Both the position numbers and the translations under genes were made by a program. DNA of 64,000 nucleotides. Origin: Streptomyces halstedii. GTDB taxonomy: Bacteria; Actinomycetota; Actinomycetes; Streptomycetales; Streptomycetaceae. The stretch lies in assembly GCA_000720535.1 (NCBI GenBank), contig JOAZ01000017.1, positions 186,001 through 250,000 of the forward strand, in the 5' to 3' direction. The notes under the pieces are model-generated. The model made no database searches. It worked only from the letters and a program-made list of their open reading frames with translations, and was not told where the DNA came from. Positions 1 through 8,209 of this stretch are shown piece by piece; position 1 is the first letter of the stretch, and the number at the start of each line of letters is the position of its first letter.

Positions 1-803
1 GTGCCGGCCCGCGCGACGGCCCAGTGGGCGAGTTCCCAGCCGCGCCGGGACTCCTTCCCGTCCTCGGCCCGCACCGGCGCGCGCACCGGCACCGACACCG
101 TGGTCGACGCCGAGGCGCCCGCGGCCCCGGTGGCCGGCAGCACGTCCTTGCCGAAGGAGCGCACCAGATCGGCCCGTACCTCGTCGGCGTCCCCCGGGAG
201 GCTGTCGGCGACGGTCGGCAGCGTGCAGGTCAGGGAGGCCGGGGCCCGTCCGGTCAGCGCGGCGGCGAGCAGGGCGGCGTCCGGCTCGTGCTTCGCGTAC
301 GCGTGCGGGAAGGCGCTCTTCTGCACCCGCTGCGCGGCGTCGGTGAGCGGCAGCCGCGCATAGTCCGGAACCTTCGCCAGATGCGTGTAGAACTCCCCGG
401 CGGAGTACACCGGGTCCATGATCTGCTCCGGCGTGCCCCAGCCCTGCGAGGGGCGCTGCTGGAAGAGCCCCAGCGAGTCCCGGTCGCCGTGGTCGATGTT
501 GCGCAGCGAGGACTCCTGGAGCGCGGTCGCCAGGGCGATGGTCACCGCCCGCTCCGGCAGCCCCAGGGTGGTCCCCACGGCGGAGATGGTCGCGGCGTTG
601 GCGGCCATCTCGGGACTCAGCTCGTAGCTGCCGCCGTCGTCCCCGCCGACGGCCCGCACCGTGCAGCGGGCCGAGCCCTCGCGGCCGGTGACGTACTGCA
701 GGGCCAGATAGCCGGCCAGGGCCGTGAGCACGGCGAAGGCGGCCGCGACGCGGAAGAGGCGGCGGGGGCGGGCGGAGGCTGCGGTCCGGGGCACGGGGCC
801 CAC
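1..803 (-). CDS. Membrane-anchored lysozyme-like protein (C-terminus beyond window)
   Basis: The frame is open from a GTG at 803 to the left edge, so the C-terminus is missing. A basic N-terminus (RPRRLFR) precedes one membrane segment at about residues 18-36, leaving the rest outside the cytoplasm. Residues 97-123 carry QESSL and then DSLGLFQQRPSQGWG, a signature I associate with actinobacterial lysozyme/transglycosylase-like folds; Glu98 would be the catalytic acid. A cell-wall role is inferred, not proven. The start is chosen because TACCCT (817-812) ends 8 nt before this GTG, which suits a leaderless mRNA; a second in-frame GTG lies at 794. It diverges from dapE across about 50 bp. Such proteins are sometimes labelled heavy metal transporter, which the sequence does not support. 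Confidence 0.75.
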   Translation of the reverse strand, partial: MGPVPRTAASARPRRLFRVAAAFAVLTALAGYLALQYVTGREGSARCTVRAVGGDDGGSYELSPEMAANAATISAVGTTLGLPERAVTIALATALQESSLRNIDHGDRDSLGLFQQRPSQGWGTPEQIMDPVYSAGEFYTHLAKVPDYARLPLTDAAQRVQKSAFPHAYAKHEPDAALLAAALTGRAPASLTCTLPTVADSLPGDADEVRADLVRSFGKDVLPATGAAGASASTTVSVPVRAPVRAEDGKESRRGWELAHWAVARAG

Positions 804-855
804 CGTACTGGAGGGTACGGGCGGGGCCGGGAGGCAGTCGCCTAGAGTCGTGGCC

Positions 856-1935
856 ATGGACGGACACACCCTTGACCTCACCCTGGACGGCCCGGCGCTC
901 ACCGCCGCACTCGTCGACTTTCCGTCGGTCAGCGGGCAGGAGAAGGACCTGGCCGACGCGATCGAGGCGGCCCTGTGCGCACTGCCGCACCTGAAGGTCG
1001 ACCGGCACGGCAACAACGTCGTCGCCAGGACGGATCTGGGCCGTGCCGAGCGAGTCGTGCTGGCCGGGCACATCGACACCGTACCGATCGCGGACAACGT
1101 GCCCTCGCGGCTGGACGACGACGGGGTGCTGTGGGGCTGCGGGACCTCCGACATGAAGGCGGGTGTCGCCGTGCAGCTGCGGATCGCGGCGACCGTGCCG
1201 GAGCCCAACCGCGACCTGACGTTCGTCTTCTACGACAACGAGGAGGTCGCCGCCCACCTCAACGGCCTCGGACATGTGGCCGAGGCCCGTCCCGACTGGC
1301 TGGAGGGGGACTTCGCGGTCCTCCTGGAGCCCTCCGACGGCGAGGTCGAGGGCGGCTGCCAGGGCACGCTCCGGATGCACCTGCGGCTGGACGGCGAACG
1401 CGCCCACTCGGCGCGCGGCTGGATGGGGTCCAACGCCGTCCACGCCGCCGCCCCGGTGCTGGCGAAGCTGGCCGCCTACGAGCCGCGCCGGCCGGTCATC
1501 GACGGTCTGGAGTACCGCGAGGGCCTCAACGCGGTGGGCATCCAGGGCGGAGTGGCGACCAACGTGATCCCCGACGCCTGCACCGTGGTGGTCAACTACC
1601 GCTACGCCCCCGACCTCGCGCCCGAGGACGCCGAGGCGCACGTGCGCGAGGTGTTCGCGGACTGCGGCGTCGCCGCCTTCACGGTCGACGACCACTCCGG
1701 CGCCGCCATGCCGGGCCTCTCGCACCCGGCGGCCAAGGCGTTCATGGACGCGGTCGGCGGCACGGCCCGCCCCAAGTTCGGCTGGACCGACGTGTCCCGG
1801 TTCGGCTCCCTGGGCGTCCCCGCGGTGAACTACGGCCCCGGCGATCCGCTCTTCGCCCACAAGCGCGACGAGCACGTCCGGACCGAGCGGATCACCCACT
1901 GCGAGGAGCGGCTGCGCTCCTGGCTCACCAGCTGA
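856..1935 (+). CDS. dapE: Succinyl-diaminopimelate desuccinylase DapE
   Basis: M20-family zinc amidohydrolase of 359 residues. It hydrolyses N-succinyl-LL-2,6-diaminopimelate in the lysine/meso-DAP pathway, feeding peptidoglycan and lysine synthesis in the cytoplasm. Visible family motifs are GHIDTVP near residue 71 (metal His and the following Asp), GTSDMKAG near 96, the catalytic Glu pair NEE near 129, LLEPSDGEVEGGCQG near 157, and a C-terminal FAHKRDEHV metal His. The ATG at 856 is chosen because TAGAGT (843-848) ends 7 nt upstream, giving a leaderless start; the frame is open further upstream but without an RBS. The neighbouring LOG-family gene and folP paralogue match the mycobacterial dapE region. 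Confidence 0.93.
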   Translation: MDGHTLDLTLDGPALTAALVDFPSVSGQEKDLADAIEAALCALPHLKVDRHGNNVVARTDLGRAERVVLAGHIDTVPIADNVPSRLDDDGVLWGCGTSDMKAGVAVQLRIAATVPEPNRDLTFVFYDNEEVAAHLNGLGHVAEARPDWLEGDFAVLLEPSDGEVEGGCQGTLRMHLRLDGERAHSARGWMGSNAVHAAAPVLAKLAAYEPRRPVIDGLEYREGLNAVGIQGGVATNVIPDACTVVVNYRYAPDLAPEDAEAHVREVFADCGVAAFTVDDHSGAAMPGLSHPAAKAFMDAVGGTARPKFGWTDVSRFGSLGVPAVNYGPGDPLFAHKRDEHVRTERITHCEERLRSWLTS

Positions 1936-2019
1936 CCCACGGCATTCCCCCGCGCGTAACCTCCGCCGATCTAGGCTGAAGCGAGTACGTACATCGCAGG
2001 TCGGCGGAGGGAGCAGGTC

Positions 2020-2805
2020 ATGGGCAACCCGGAGGACGCACGGATCCCCGAGGGCGCGCAGATTCCCGAGGGCGCGGTCAGGCCCGAGGAACAGCGGATG
2101 GGCCCGGTACTGCGCCGCAGGGACCAGGTGCAGCCGGGCACGACCGATCAGCGGCTGCTCGACTCCGAGGGCGACTCCGAGTGGGTGCACACCGACCCCT
2201 GGCGGGTCATGCGCATCCAGTCGGAGTTCGTGGAGGGCTTCGGCGCCCTCGCCGAACTGCCGAGCGCGATCAGCGTCTTCGGCTCGGCCCGCACCCCGGC
2301 GGGCGGCCCGGAGTACGAGGCGGGCGTCCAGATCGGCAAGGCGCTGGTCGAGGCGGGCTTCGCGGTGATCACGGGCGGCGGGCCCGGAGCGATGGAGGCG
2401 GCGAACAAGGGAGCCCGGGAGGCCGACGGCGTCTCCGTGGGGCTGGGCATCGAGCTGCCCTTCGAGTCGGGGCTCAACCCGCACGTCGACATCGGCGTCA
2501 ACTTCCGCTATTTCTTCGTGCGCAAGACGATGTTCGTCAAGTACGCCCAGGGGTTCGTCGTCCTCCCGGGCGGCCTGGGCACGCTGGACGAGCTGTTCGA
2601 GGCGCTGACGCTGGTACAGACCGGCAAGGTGACCCGCTTCCCGATCGTGCTGTTCGGCTCGGCGTACTGGAGCGGGCTCGTGGACTGGCTGCGGGACACG
2701 GTGGTGGCCCAGGGCAAGGCGTCCGAGCGCGATCTGCTGCTCTTCCACGTCACGGACGACGTGGACGAGGCGGTGCGGCTGGTGACCAAGGAGGTCGGCC
2801 GCTGA
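2020..2805 (+). CDS. LOG family protein (TIGR00730-type, cytokinin-activating phosphoribohydrolase-like)
   Basis: Protein of 261 residues with a Rossmann-type fold. The two LOG hallmarks are present: GGGPGAME near residue 119 and PGGLGTLDE near residue 182. LOG enzymes cleave nucleoside 5'-monophosphates to base and ribose 5-phosphate; in bacteria the physiological substrate is often unknown. The first 60 residues are charged, low in complexity (repeats of PEGAQIPEGA type) and not part of the domain. The ATG at 2020 follows a GGAGGGAGCAGG RBS. It sits downstream of dapE as in mycobacteria (Rv1205 position, from memory) and converges on the folP paralogue. Confidence 0.9.
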   Translation: MGNPEDARIPEGAQIPEGAVRPEEQRMGPVLRRRDQVQPGTTDQRLLDSEGDSEWVHTDPWRVMRIQSEFVEGFGALAELPSAISVFGSARTPAGGPEYEAGVQIGKALVEAGFAVITGGGPGAMEAANKGAREADGVSVGLGIELPFESGLNPHVDIGVNFRYFFVRKTMFVKYAQGFVVLPGGLGTLDELFEALTLVQTGKVTRFPIVLFGSAYWSGLVDWLRDTVVAQGKASERDLLLFHVTDDVDEAVRLVTKEVGR

Positions 2806-2973
2806 GCCGTGGCCGCGCGGTCCCGCACCGAGGCCGCCGGCAGGCACGGCCCGCTTCGCCGGAGCCGCCCGGGTACGCCGGGCACGACGGGAGGCCGCCG
2901 CCGGGCGACCGCACGCGCCGGGAGGGCCCGCGCGGGGCGGGGCCGGGGCGCCGGAGCGGGCCCGGCCCCGTGC

Positions 2974-3846
2974 CTACGCCAGGCCCCGCCGGGCCACCGC
3001 AGGTGCGCGGTGGCCCGCGATGGACGCGACCATCTCCAGGACCTGCCGCGTCTCCGCCACCTCGTGGACCCGGTACACCCGGGCACCCAGCCACGCCGAC
3101 ACCGCGGTCGTCGCGAGCGTGCCGATGAGCCGCTCCTTGACCGGACGGTCGAGCGTCTCCCCGACGAAGTCCTTGTTGGACAGCGAGACCAGCACCGGCC
3201 AGCCCGTCTCCGTCATCTCGTCCAGCCTGCGCGTCGCCTCCAGCGAGTGCCGGGTGTTCTTCCCGAAGTCGTGACCCGGGTCGATCATGATCCCGTCCGG
3301 GCGGACGCCGAGTTCCACGGCCCGCTCGGCGAGGCCGACGGTCACCCGCAGGATGTCCGCCGTCACGTCCTCGTACTCCACCCGGTGCGGTCGTGTACGA
3401 GGGCGCGCCCCGCCCGCGTGGGTGCACACCAGACCCGCCCCGTACCGCGCGGCGACCTCCGCGAGCTTCGGGTCCACCCCGCCCCAGGCGTCGTTCAGCA
3501 CATCCGCCCCGGCCTCGCAGACGGCCTCGCCCACGTCGTGCCGCCAGGTGTCCACGCTGATCACCACGTCCGGGTGGCGGCGGCGGACCTCGCGGACGAA
3601 GCCGACCGTACGGCGCGCCTCCTCCTGGGCCGTCACCTCCTCGCCCGGTCCGGCCTTCACCCCGCCGATGTCGATGATCGCGGCGCCCTCCAGGACGGCC
3701 CGCTCGACCCGGGAGAGCGCGGGCTCGTCGAGGAAGGTCGCGCCCTGGTCGTAGAAGGAGTCGGGGGTCCGGTTCACGATCGCCATGATCAACGGCTCGT
3801 GCGCGCCGAACTCCCGCCGCCCCAGCCTGAGCGCACCACTTCGCAT
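2974..3846 (-). CDS. folP: Dihydropteroate synthase paralogue (FolP2-type)
   Basis: TIM-barrel pterin-binding protein of 290 residues, recognisable as the FolP family by MAIVNRTPDSFYDQG near the N-terminus, IDIGG, DPGHDFGKN and a C-terminal RVHEV. The loop that in true dihydropteroate synthases reads GGESTRPG is here GGVKAGPG, and SNKDFVG replaces the usual S-R-K segment. This suggests the non-canonical FolP2 group, whose mycobacterial member is not thought to make dihydropteroate. A pterin- or glycolipid-related role is open. The ATG at 3846 has a strong RBS (GAGGAGG) 8-9 nt upstream. It diverges from the DivIVA-like gene and converges with the LOG gene, the order seen around mycobacterial folP2. 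Confidence 0.85.
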   Translation of the reverse strand: MRSGALRLGRREFGAHEPLIMAIVNRTPDSFYDQGATFLDEPALSRVERAVLEGAAIIDIGGVKAGPGEEVTAQEEARRTVGFVREVRRRHPDVVISVDTWRHDVGEAVCEAGADVLNDAWGGVDPKLAEVAARYGAGLVCTHAGGARPRTRPHRVEYEDVTADILRVTVGLAERAVELGVRPDGIMIDPGHDFGKNTRHSLEATRRLDEMTETGWPVLVSLSNKDFVGETLDRPVKERLIGTLATTAVSAWLGARVYRVHEVAETRQVLEMVASIAGHRAPAVARRGLA

Positions 3847-4038
3847 GCCTGGTTCCTCCTCGATGGGTCGCCTGTGGCCTTGGGGCCTGTGGTCAGGATC
3901 ATGCCCGGCCCGCGTCCCCCGGAGCCGCGTCACGCGGCTCCGGACCCGCTGCCCGGTCCACCTGATCCAAACGAAAGACCCTAACTGTCGGTGGCGCATG
4001 GCACGATCTGACCCGGACAGGTTTCCGCTTCCGGGGAG

Positions 4039-4485
4039 ATGTACGTGTTCTGGTTCTTGCTGCTCACGATGGCCGTGGTGGTCGCGGGGGTCACGCTGGC
4101 CGTGGTCGGCGGTGGCGGAAGCCCGGTCCTTCAGGACGTCGCGCCCGAGCGGCTCACCGACCCGCTTCCGGCGGACCGCCCGCTGGGCCGCGCCGACGTC
4201 GAGGCCATGCGGCTGCCGATGTCGGTGCGCGGTTACCGCATGGCCGACGTGGACGAGGCGCTGGACAGACTCGGTGCCGAGCTCGCCGAGCGGGACGCCA
4301 GGATCGCCGAGCTGGAGTCGGCCCTCGCCGGTGCCCAGGCGACCGCGGCGGGCGGCCCCGACCTGTTCAAGCGGCCCGGGGAGCCGCTGAGCGGGCGGCC
4401 CTGGTCCGACGAGCAGACCGGCGAGCAGACCGGCGAGCGGCCCGAGGGCGAGCACCGGCCGGAAGACGGAGGGAACGGGCGATGA
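4039..4485 (+). CDS. DivIVA-domain membrane protein
   Basis: Protein of 148 residues. One N-terminal membrane segment (FWFLLLTMAVVVAGVTLAVV, about residues 4-23) is followed by a linker and a short DivIVA-like segment, near residues 58-95, with RGYRMADVDEALDRLGAELAERD and predicted coiled coil. The rest is a disordered, Glu/Gly-rich tail containing the duplicated EQTGEQTGE. DivIVA-type segments mark proteins at curved membranes and growth poles; here it is membrane-tethered, unlike free DivIVA/Wag31. Its stop overlaps the tag start (ATGA at 4482-4485), implying translational coupling. It corresponds in position to Rv1209. Confidence 0.8.
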   Translation: MYVFWFLLLTMAVVVAGVTLAVVGGGGSPVLQDVAPERLTDPLPADRPLGRADVEAMRLPMSVRGYRMADVDEALDRLGAELAERDARIAELESALAGAQATAAGGPDLFKRPGEPLSGRPWSDEQTGEQTGERPEGEHRPEDGGNGR

Positions 4486-5069
4486 GCGACGCCCTGCCCG
4501 CGGCGGACGGCCGGCTGCGCTGCCCCTGGGGCCTGTCCACCGAGGACTACCTCGTCTACCACGACACGGAGTGGGGGCGCCCCGTCCACGGCGACGACGC
4601 CCTCTTCGAGCGGCTGTGCCTGGAGGCGTTCCAGTCGGGTCTGTCCTGGCTGACGATCCTGCGCCGGCGCGAGGGCTTCCGCCGGGCGTTCGCCGGGTTC
4701 GGGATCCCGGCGGTGGCGCGGTTCACGGACGCCGACCGGGAGCGCCTCCTCGCCGACCCCGGGATCATCCGCAACCGCGCGAAGATCGACGCCACCCTGG
4801 CCAACGCCAAGGTGCTGGCCGGCTGGGAGGCGGGCGAACTGGACGCCCTCATCTGGTCGTACGCCCCCGATCCCGCGAACCGTCCGGCCCCGCGTGCCCT
4901 CAGCGACGTCCCGGCGGTCACCCCGGAGTCCACGGCGCTCGCCAAGGAGCTGAAGAAACGCTCCATCCGGTTCGTCGGCCCCACCACGGCCTACGCCCTG
5001 ATGCAGGCCTGCGGTCTGGTCGACGACCATCTGGCCGACTGCGTGTCCCGGGGTCGGGACAGCCCTTAG
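4482..5069 (+). CDS. tag: DNA-3-methyladenine glycosylase I
   Basis: Protein of 195 residues, full length for Tag. It excises 3-methyladenine from alkylated DNA to start base-excision repair. Family features are RCPWG near the N-terminus, YHDTEWGRPVHGD near 25-37, a helix-hairpin-helix region (SGLSWLTILRRREGFRRAF) and the C-terminal VGPTTAYALMQACGLVDDH followed by C near 190, which supplies zinc ligands. Its ATG overlaps the DivIVA-like gene's stop, so the two are likely co-transcribed. The stop codon overlaps that of the convergent enoyl-CoA hydratase gene (5066-5069). Confidence 0.93.
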   Translation: MSDALPAADGRLRCPWGLSTEDYLVYHDTEWGRPVHGDDALFERLCLEAFQSGLSWLTILRRREGFRRAFAGFGIPAVARFTDADRERLLADPGIIRNRAKIDATLANAKVLAGWEAGELDALIWSYAPDPANRPAPRALSDVPAVTPESTALAKELKKRSIRFVGPTTAYALMQACGLVDDHLADCVSRGRDSP

Positions 5070-5878
5070 CGCCCGAGGTACTCCGGCGGCCGCTTGGCCA
5101 GGAACGCCTCGACCGCGATCGTGTGGTCCCGCGACGCGCCCGCCTTGGTCTGGAGTTCGTCCTCCTTCTCCAGCGACTCGGAGAGGGTGTGCCCCGCGCC
5201 GTAGGCGATCGAGGCCTTGAGCGCCGCGTACGCCACCGTGGGGCCGTCCGCCAGGGCGCGGGCCACGGCCAGCGCCTCCTTCGCCAGGTCGGCGGCCGGC
5301 ACCACCTTGTTGGCGATGCCCAGCTCGTAGGCGTCCTGCGCCGAGATCGTGCGCGGGAAGAAGAGCAGGTCCGTGGCGCGGCTCGCGCCGATGAGCCGGG
5401 GCAGGGTCCAGGAGACGCCCGAGTCGGCGGTGAGCGCCACACCCGCGAACGAGGTGTTGAAGGAGGCGGTGGCGGCGACCACGCGGTAGTCCGCGGCCAG
5501 CGCGAACCCGAAGCCGGCCCCCGCCGCCACGCCGTTGACGCCCGCGACCACGGGCTTCTCCATCTCGGTGATCGCGCGCACGATCGGGTTGTAGTGCTCC
5601 TTGACCGTGCTCAGCGCGTTGCCGCCCTCCTGCTCACGGGCTTCCGTGAGCTTGGACACGTGCTCCTTGAGGTCCTGGCCCACACAGAAGGCGCGCCCGG
5701 TGGCGGTGAGCAGAACCGCTCGTACGGCGGCGTCGTCGGCGACGGCCCGCAGCGCGTCGCGGAGGGCGACCTTGGCCGCCGTGTTCATGGCGTTCATCGC
5801 GTCGGGGCGGTTGAGCGTGATCGTCGCGAGCCCGTCGCTCACGTCCACGAGCACGGTGTCAGCCATGGTGTCGGCCAT
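5066..5878 (-). CDS. Enoyl-CoA hydratase/isomerase family protein
   Basis: Crotonase-fold protein of 270 residues, probably acting in fatty-acid or ring-degradation beta-oxidation. Visible features are ITLNRPDAMNAMN near 17-30, the oxyanion-hole segments RAFCVGQDLKEH near 63-74 and NGVAAGAGFGFALAADYR near 112-130, and a C-terminal helix FLAKRPPEYLGR. The glycine pattern resembles the PaaG/PaaF-type isomerase group, but the substrate cannot be set from sequence. ATG 5878 is preferred over the in-frame ATG 5866 because AAGGGG lies at RBS distance only from the former. It ends by overlapping tag. Confidence 0.88.
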   Translation of the reverse strand: MADTMADTVLVDVSDGLATITLNRPDAMNAMNTAAKVALRDALRAVADDAAVRAVLLTATGRAFCVGQDLKEHVSKLTEAREQEGGNALSTVKEHYNPIVRAITEMEKPVVAGVNGVAAGAGFGFALAADYRVVAATASFNTSFAGVALTADSGVSWTLPRLIGASRATDLLFFPRTISAQDAYELGIANKVVPAADLAKEALAVARALADGPTVAYAALKASIAYGAGHTLSESLEKEDELQTKAGASRDHTIAVEAFLAKRPPEYLGR

Positions 5879-6192
5879 TCCTGGATCCCCTTACGGCTCT
5901 CGGCAATGTGCTGTCCAGGCAAGCATGGCCGACTCCGGGCGCACCGGAAATGTGACCCACGTCTAACAATTGGCTCTCGGCCGAGGGGCGGCAGCGGCGC
6001 AGTATCGCAGCCGGATCGCCGAATTGGGTGGTTTTGAGAGAGCGCGTTGCACAAGCGATGCCGGCCGATGTTGGTCATCGGGGTCTCTGATGCGGGATAA
6101 TGCGGAGGAAGCATTGTGTTCGACGCCGGTGAGGCAGCGCCTGTCATGGGGCCGCCGGTTGCGATGAGCTGGTTTCAGGAAGGGGAACGAGC
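5879..6192. promoter_or_regulatory. Divergent intergenic region with a possible -35/-10 promoter for the DUF3117 gene
   Basis: This 314-bp gap separates the minus-strand hydratase gene from the plus-strand DUF3117 gene. It is less GC-rich than its neighbours. TTGGTC at 6071-6076 and GATAAT at 6096-6101 make a plausible housekeeping promoter, although the 19-bp spacer is long. No gene is convincing here: short open frames lack codon bias. Confidence 0.35.
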
Positions 6193-6360
6193 ATGGCGGC
6201 CATGAAGCCGCGGACGGGCGACGGCCCGCTCGAGGTGACAAAGGAGGGGCGGGGCATCGTCATGCGCGTTCCGCTCGAAGGCGGCGGTCGGCTTGTCGTC
6301 GAGCTGACTCCGGACGAGGCCGACGCACTCGGCGATGCCCTGAAGAAGGTCGTCGGCTGA
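6193..6360 (+). CDS. DUF3117 family small protein
   Basis: Small protein of 55 residues, too short for usual gene finders but clearly real. The sequence begins MAAMKPRTGDGPLEVTKEGRG and ends DALGDALKKVVG, matching the DUF3117 family, which is near-universal in actinobacteria (Rv1211 in M. tuberculosis). No function is established; the compact beta-rich shape with a C-terminal helix suggests a small binding protein. GGAAGGGGAACGAGC gives a strong RBS before the ATG. A very stable hairpin follows 20 nt after the stop, so it is probably a monocistronic, well-expressed gene. Confidence 0.9.
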   Translation: MAAMKPRTGDGPLEVTKEGRGIVMRVPLEGGGRLVVELTPDEADALGDALKKVVG

Positions 6361-6379
6361 GGCGGAGGCGCCCACACTT

Positions 6380-6420
6380 CACCACTGCCCCGGCACGTCC
6401 GACGTGCCGGGGCAGTGGTG
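6380..6420 (+). terminator. Perfect 20-bp hairpin after the DUF3117 gene
   Basis: Two perfectly complementary 20-nt arms (6380-6399 and 6401-6420) surround a single central base; the real loop would be about 3-5 nt. There is no U-tract, typical of Streptomyces terminators. It separates the DUF3117 gene from the convergent methyltransferase gene. Confidence 0.75.
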
Positions 6421-6453
6421 CGTCCGCAGGCCGGTCCGGGTCCCGCGCGCGAC

Positions 6454-6596
6454 CGTACGGCGGTGTCCCGGGGCGGGCCGGTGTCCCGAGGCGGGCCGGC
6501 CCGAACTGGGCCGGGGGCGCGTACGGCGGTGTCCCGAGCTGGGTCAGGGGCCCGTACGGCGGTGTCCCGGGGCGGGCCGGGGCCCGTACGGTGCGG
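6454..6596. repeat. 33-bp tandem repeat (minisatellite-like), about four copies
   Basis: CGTACGGCGGTGTCCCG occurs at 6454-6470, 6520-6536 and 6553-6569, with a partial copy from 6585. The spacings of 66 and 33 bp give a 33-bp period with one degenerate copy between. Copies also share TGTCCCGGGGCGGGCCGG. The array lies between convergent genes, after a terminator, so it is not expected to be coding. Confidence 0.8.
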
Positions 6597-6603
6597 TGGG
6601 CGG

Positions 6604-7269
6604 TCAGCCGCGCCGTACCGCGCACAGCAGCCCGTCGCCCACCGGCAGCAGCGTCGCCATGAGTTCCTGGCTCTCCCGCACGGCCCGCAGCAGCTCGCGC
6701 AGGCGCAGCACCTCGGCCGGCTGGGCGGCGGAGTCGACCGTGCGGCCGTCCGCGAAGACACCCTCGAAACAGACCAGGCCACCGGGGCGCAGCAGACGCA
6801 ACGATTCGGCGAGGCAGTCCATGCTCTCCAGCCGGTCGCCGTCGCAGAACACCAGGTCGTACCCGCCGTCCGCGAGCCGCGGCAGTACGTCGAGGGCACG
6901 GCCCGGGATGAAGCGGGCGCGGTTGGTGGCGAACCCGGCGGCGCGGAACGCCTCGCGCGCGAACTGCTGGCGCTCGGGCTCCGGGTCAACCGTGGTCAGC
7001 ACGCCGTCCGGCCGCATTCCCTGGAGCAGGTAGATGCCGGACACGCCGGTCCCGGTGCCGATCTCCGCCACGGCTTTCGCGTCGGCGGTGGCAGCGAGCA
7101 GGCGCAGCGCGGCGCCGGTGACCGGGGACACCGGGCGGAGCCCCGAGTCGTGGGCCCGGTCCCGGGCCCAGAGCACAGCTTCGTCCTCGGCGACAAAGGC
7201 GTCGGCGAACGCCCAGCTCGTCTGCCGGTTGGCGGTAATGACCCTCTCCTGTCCCCGTAGTTGGCGCAA
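6604..7269 (-). CDS. SAM-dependent O-methyltransferase
   Basis: Class I methyltransferase of 221 residues, of the catechol O-methyltransferase-like (Rv1220c) family. SAM motif I is AEIGTGTGVSG near residues 68-78, followed by LTTVDPEPE near 92, DLVFCDGD near 136 and a C-terminal LLPVGDGLLCAVR. The substrate is unknown. The only in-frame start that spans the conserved N-terminus is a TTG at 7269; TACAGT (7280-7275) ends 5 nt before it, suggesting a leaderless TTG start. A closer AGGAGAGG lies just before an ATT codon 10 codons in, so a rare internal start cannot be excluded. It diverges from the sigma-factor gene, as in mycobacteria. Confidence 0.88.
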   Translation of the reverse strand: MRQLRGQERVITANRQTSWAFADAFVAEDEAVLWARDRAHDSGLRPVSPVTGAALRLLAATADAKAVAEIGTGTGVSGIYLLQGMRPDGVLTTVDPEPERQQFAREAFRAAGFATNRARFIPGRALDVLPRLADGGYDLVFCDGDRLESMDCLAESLRLLRPGGLVCFEGVFADGRTVDSAAQPAEVLRLRELLRAVRESQELMATLLPVGDGLLCAVRRG

Positions 7270-7447
7270 CGGTGACTGTATCGGCTGAACCCGGGAACCC
7301 GCAGATGGGACCGGGCGTTAGGAAGAGGCAGGGGAAAACACCGGGACCAGGCCTTGTGGCCGGGCCCGGAATGTTCCTTTGCGCCCGGGGCACTCCCGGG
7401 CCCCAGCAGGGAATAAGGCTTATCCGGAGCTAACGGGCGAGGTGGCT

Positions 7448-8209
7448 ATGGTAGGGGCTCCACTGGACACCACCAGAGCCGATAGGGGAGGTGCGGCTGC
7501 GCCTGTGGATCGGGGAGGAGTGCTGCGGCGCTTTCTCAGGTCGGCGGGTGAGCCGAAATCCGTGACCGACACCGCTGACCGTTCTTCCAACGCTTCCGCA
7601 CCGACCGCGACCTTCGCCGCAGACGCGGAATCTCAGGCGTGGACCCCGCCCACATGGGAAGAGATCGTCAGCACGCACAGCGGTCGCGTGTACCGCCTCG
7701 CCTACCGGCTGACGGGCAACCAGCACGACGCCGAGGACCTCACCCAGGAAGTCTTCGTCCGGGTGTTCCGGTCGCTGTCGACGTATACGCCCGGCACCTT
7801 CGAGGGCTGGCTGCACCGCATCACCACCAATCTCTTCCTGGACATGGTGCGCCGCAAGCAGCGGATCCGCTTCGACTCGCTCGGCGACGACGCCGCGGAG
7901 CGGCTGCCGAGCCGTGAGCCGTCGCCGCAGCAGGTGTTCAACGACACACACTTCGACGCGGACGTCCAGCAGGCGCTGGACACCCTCGCCCCGGAATTCC
8001 GTGCGGCGGTCGTGCTCTGTGACATCGAGGGCCTTTCGTACGAGGAGATCGCCGCCACACTCGGCGTGAAGCTCGGCACCGTGCGCAGCCGTATCCACCG
8101 CGGCCGCTCCCACCTGCGCAAGGCCTTGCGGCACCGTTCGCCCGAAGCCCGCGCCGAGCAGCGCTCCCTGGCGGACGCCATCGTCGCGGGGGAGGGCGGA
8201 ACGGCGTGA
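7448..8209 (+). CDS. sigE: ECF RNA polymerase sigma factor SigE-like
   Basis: Sigma-70 family ECF factor of 253 residues. An N-terminal extension of about 70 residues precedes region 2 ([47 protein letters not shown]). Region 4 follows with [19 protein letters not shown] and [17 protein letters not shown]. It should recruit RNA polymerase to envelope-stress promoters. The gene is translationally coupled to its anti-sigma factor (GTGA overlap at 8206-8209) and followed by htrA and tatB, so the module probably senses and repairs cell-surface damage. ATG 7448 has GAGGTGG 3-9 nt upstream; the frame is open a little further upstream. Confidence 0.9.
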   Translation: MVGAPLDTTRADRGGAAAPVDRGGVLRRFLRSAGEPKSVTDTADRSSNASAPTATFAADAESQAWTPPTWEEIVSTHSGRVYRLAYRLTGNQHDAEDLTQEVFVRVFRSLSTYTPGTFEGWLHRITTNLFLDMVRRKQRIRFDSLGDDAAERLPSREPSPQQVFNDTHFDADVQQALDTLAPEFRAAVVLCDIEGLSYEEIAATLGVKLGTVRSRIHRGRSHLRKALRHRSPEARAEQRSLADAIVAGEGGTA

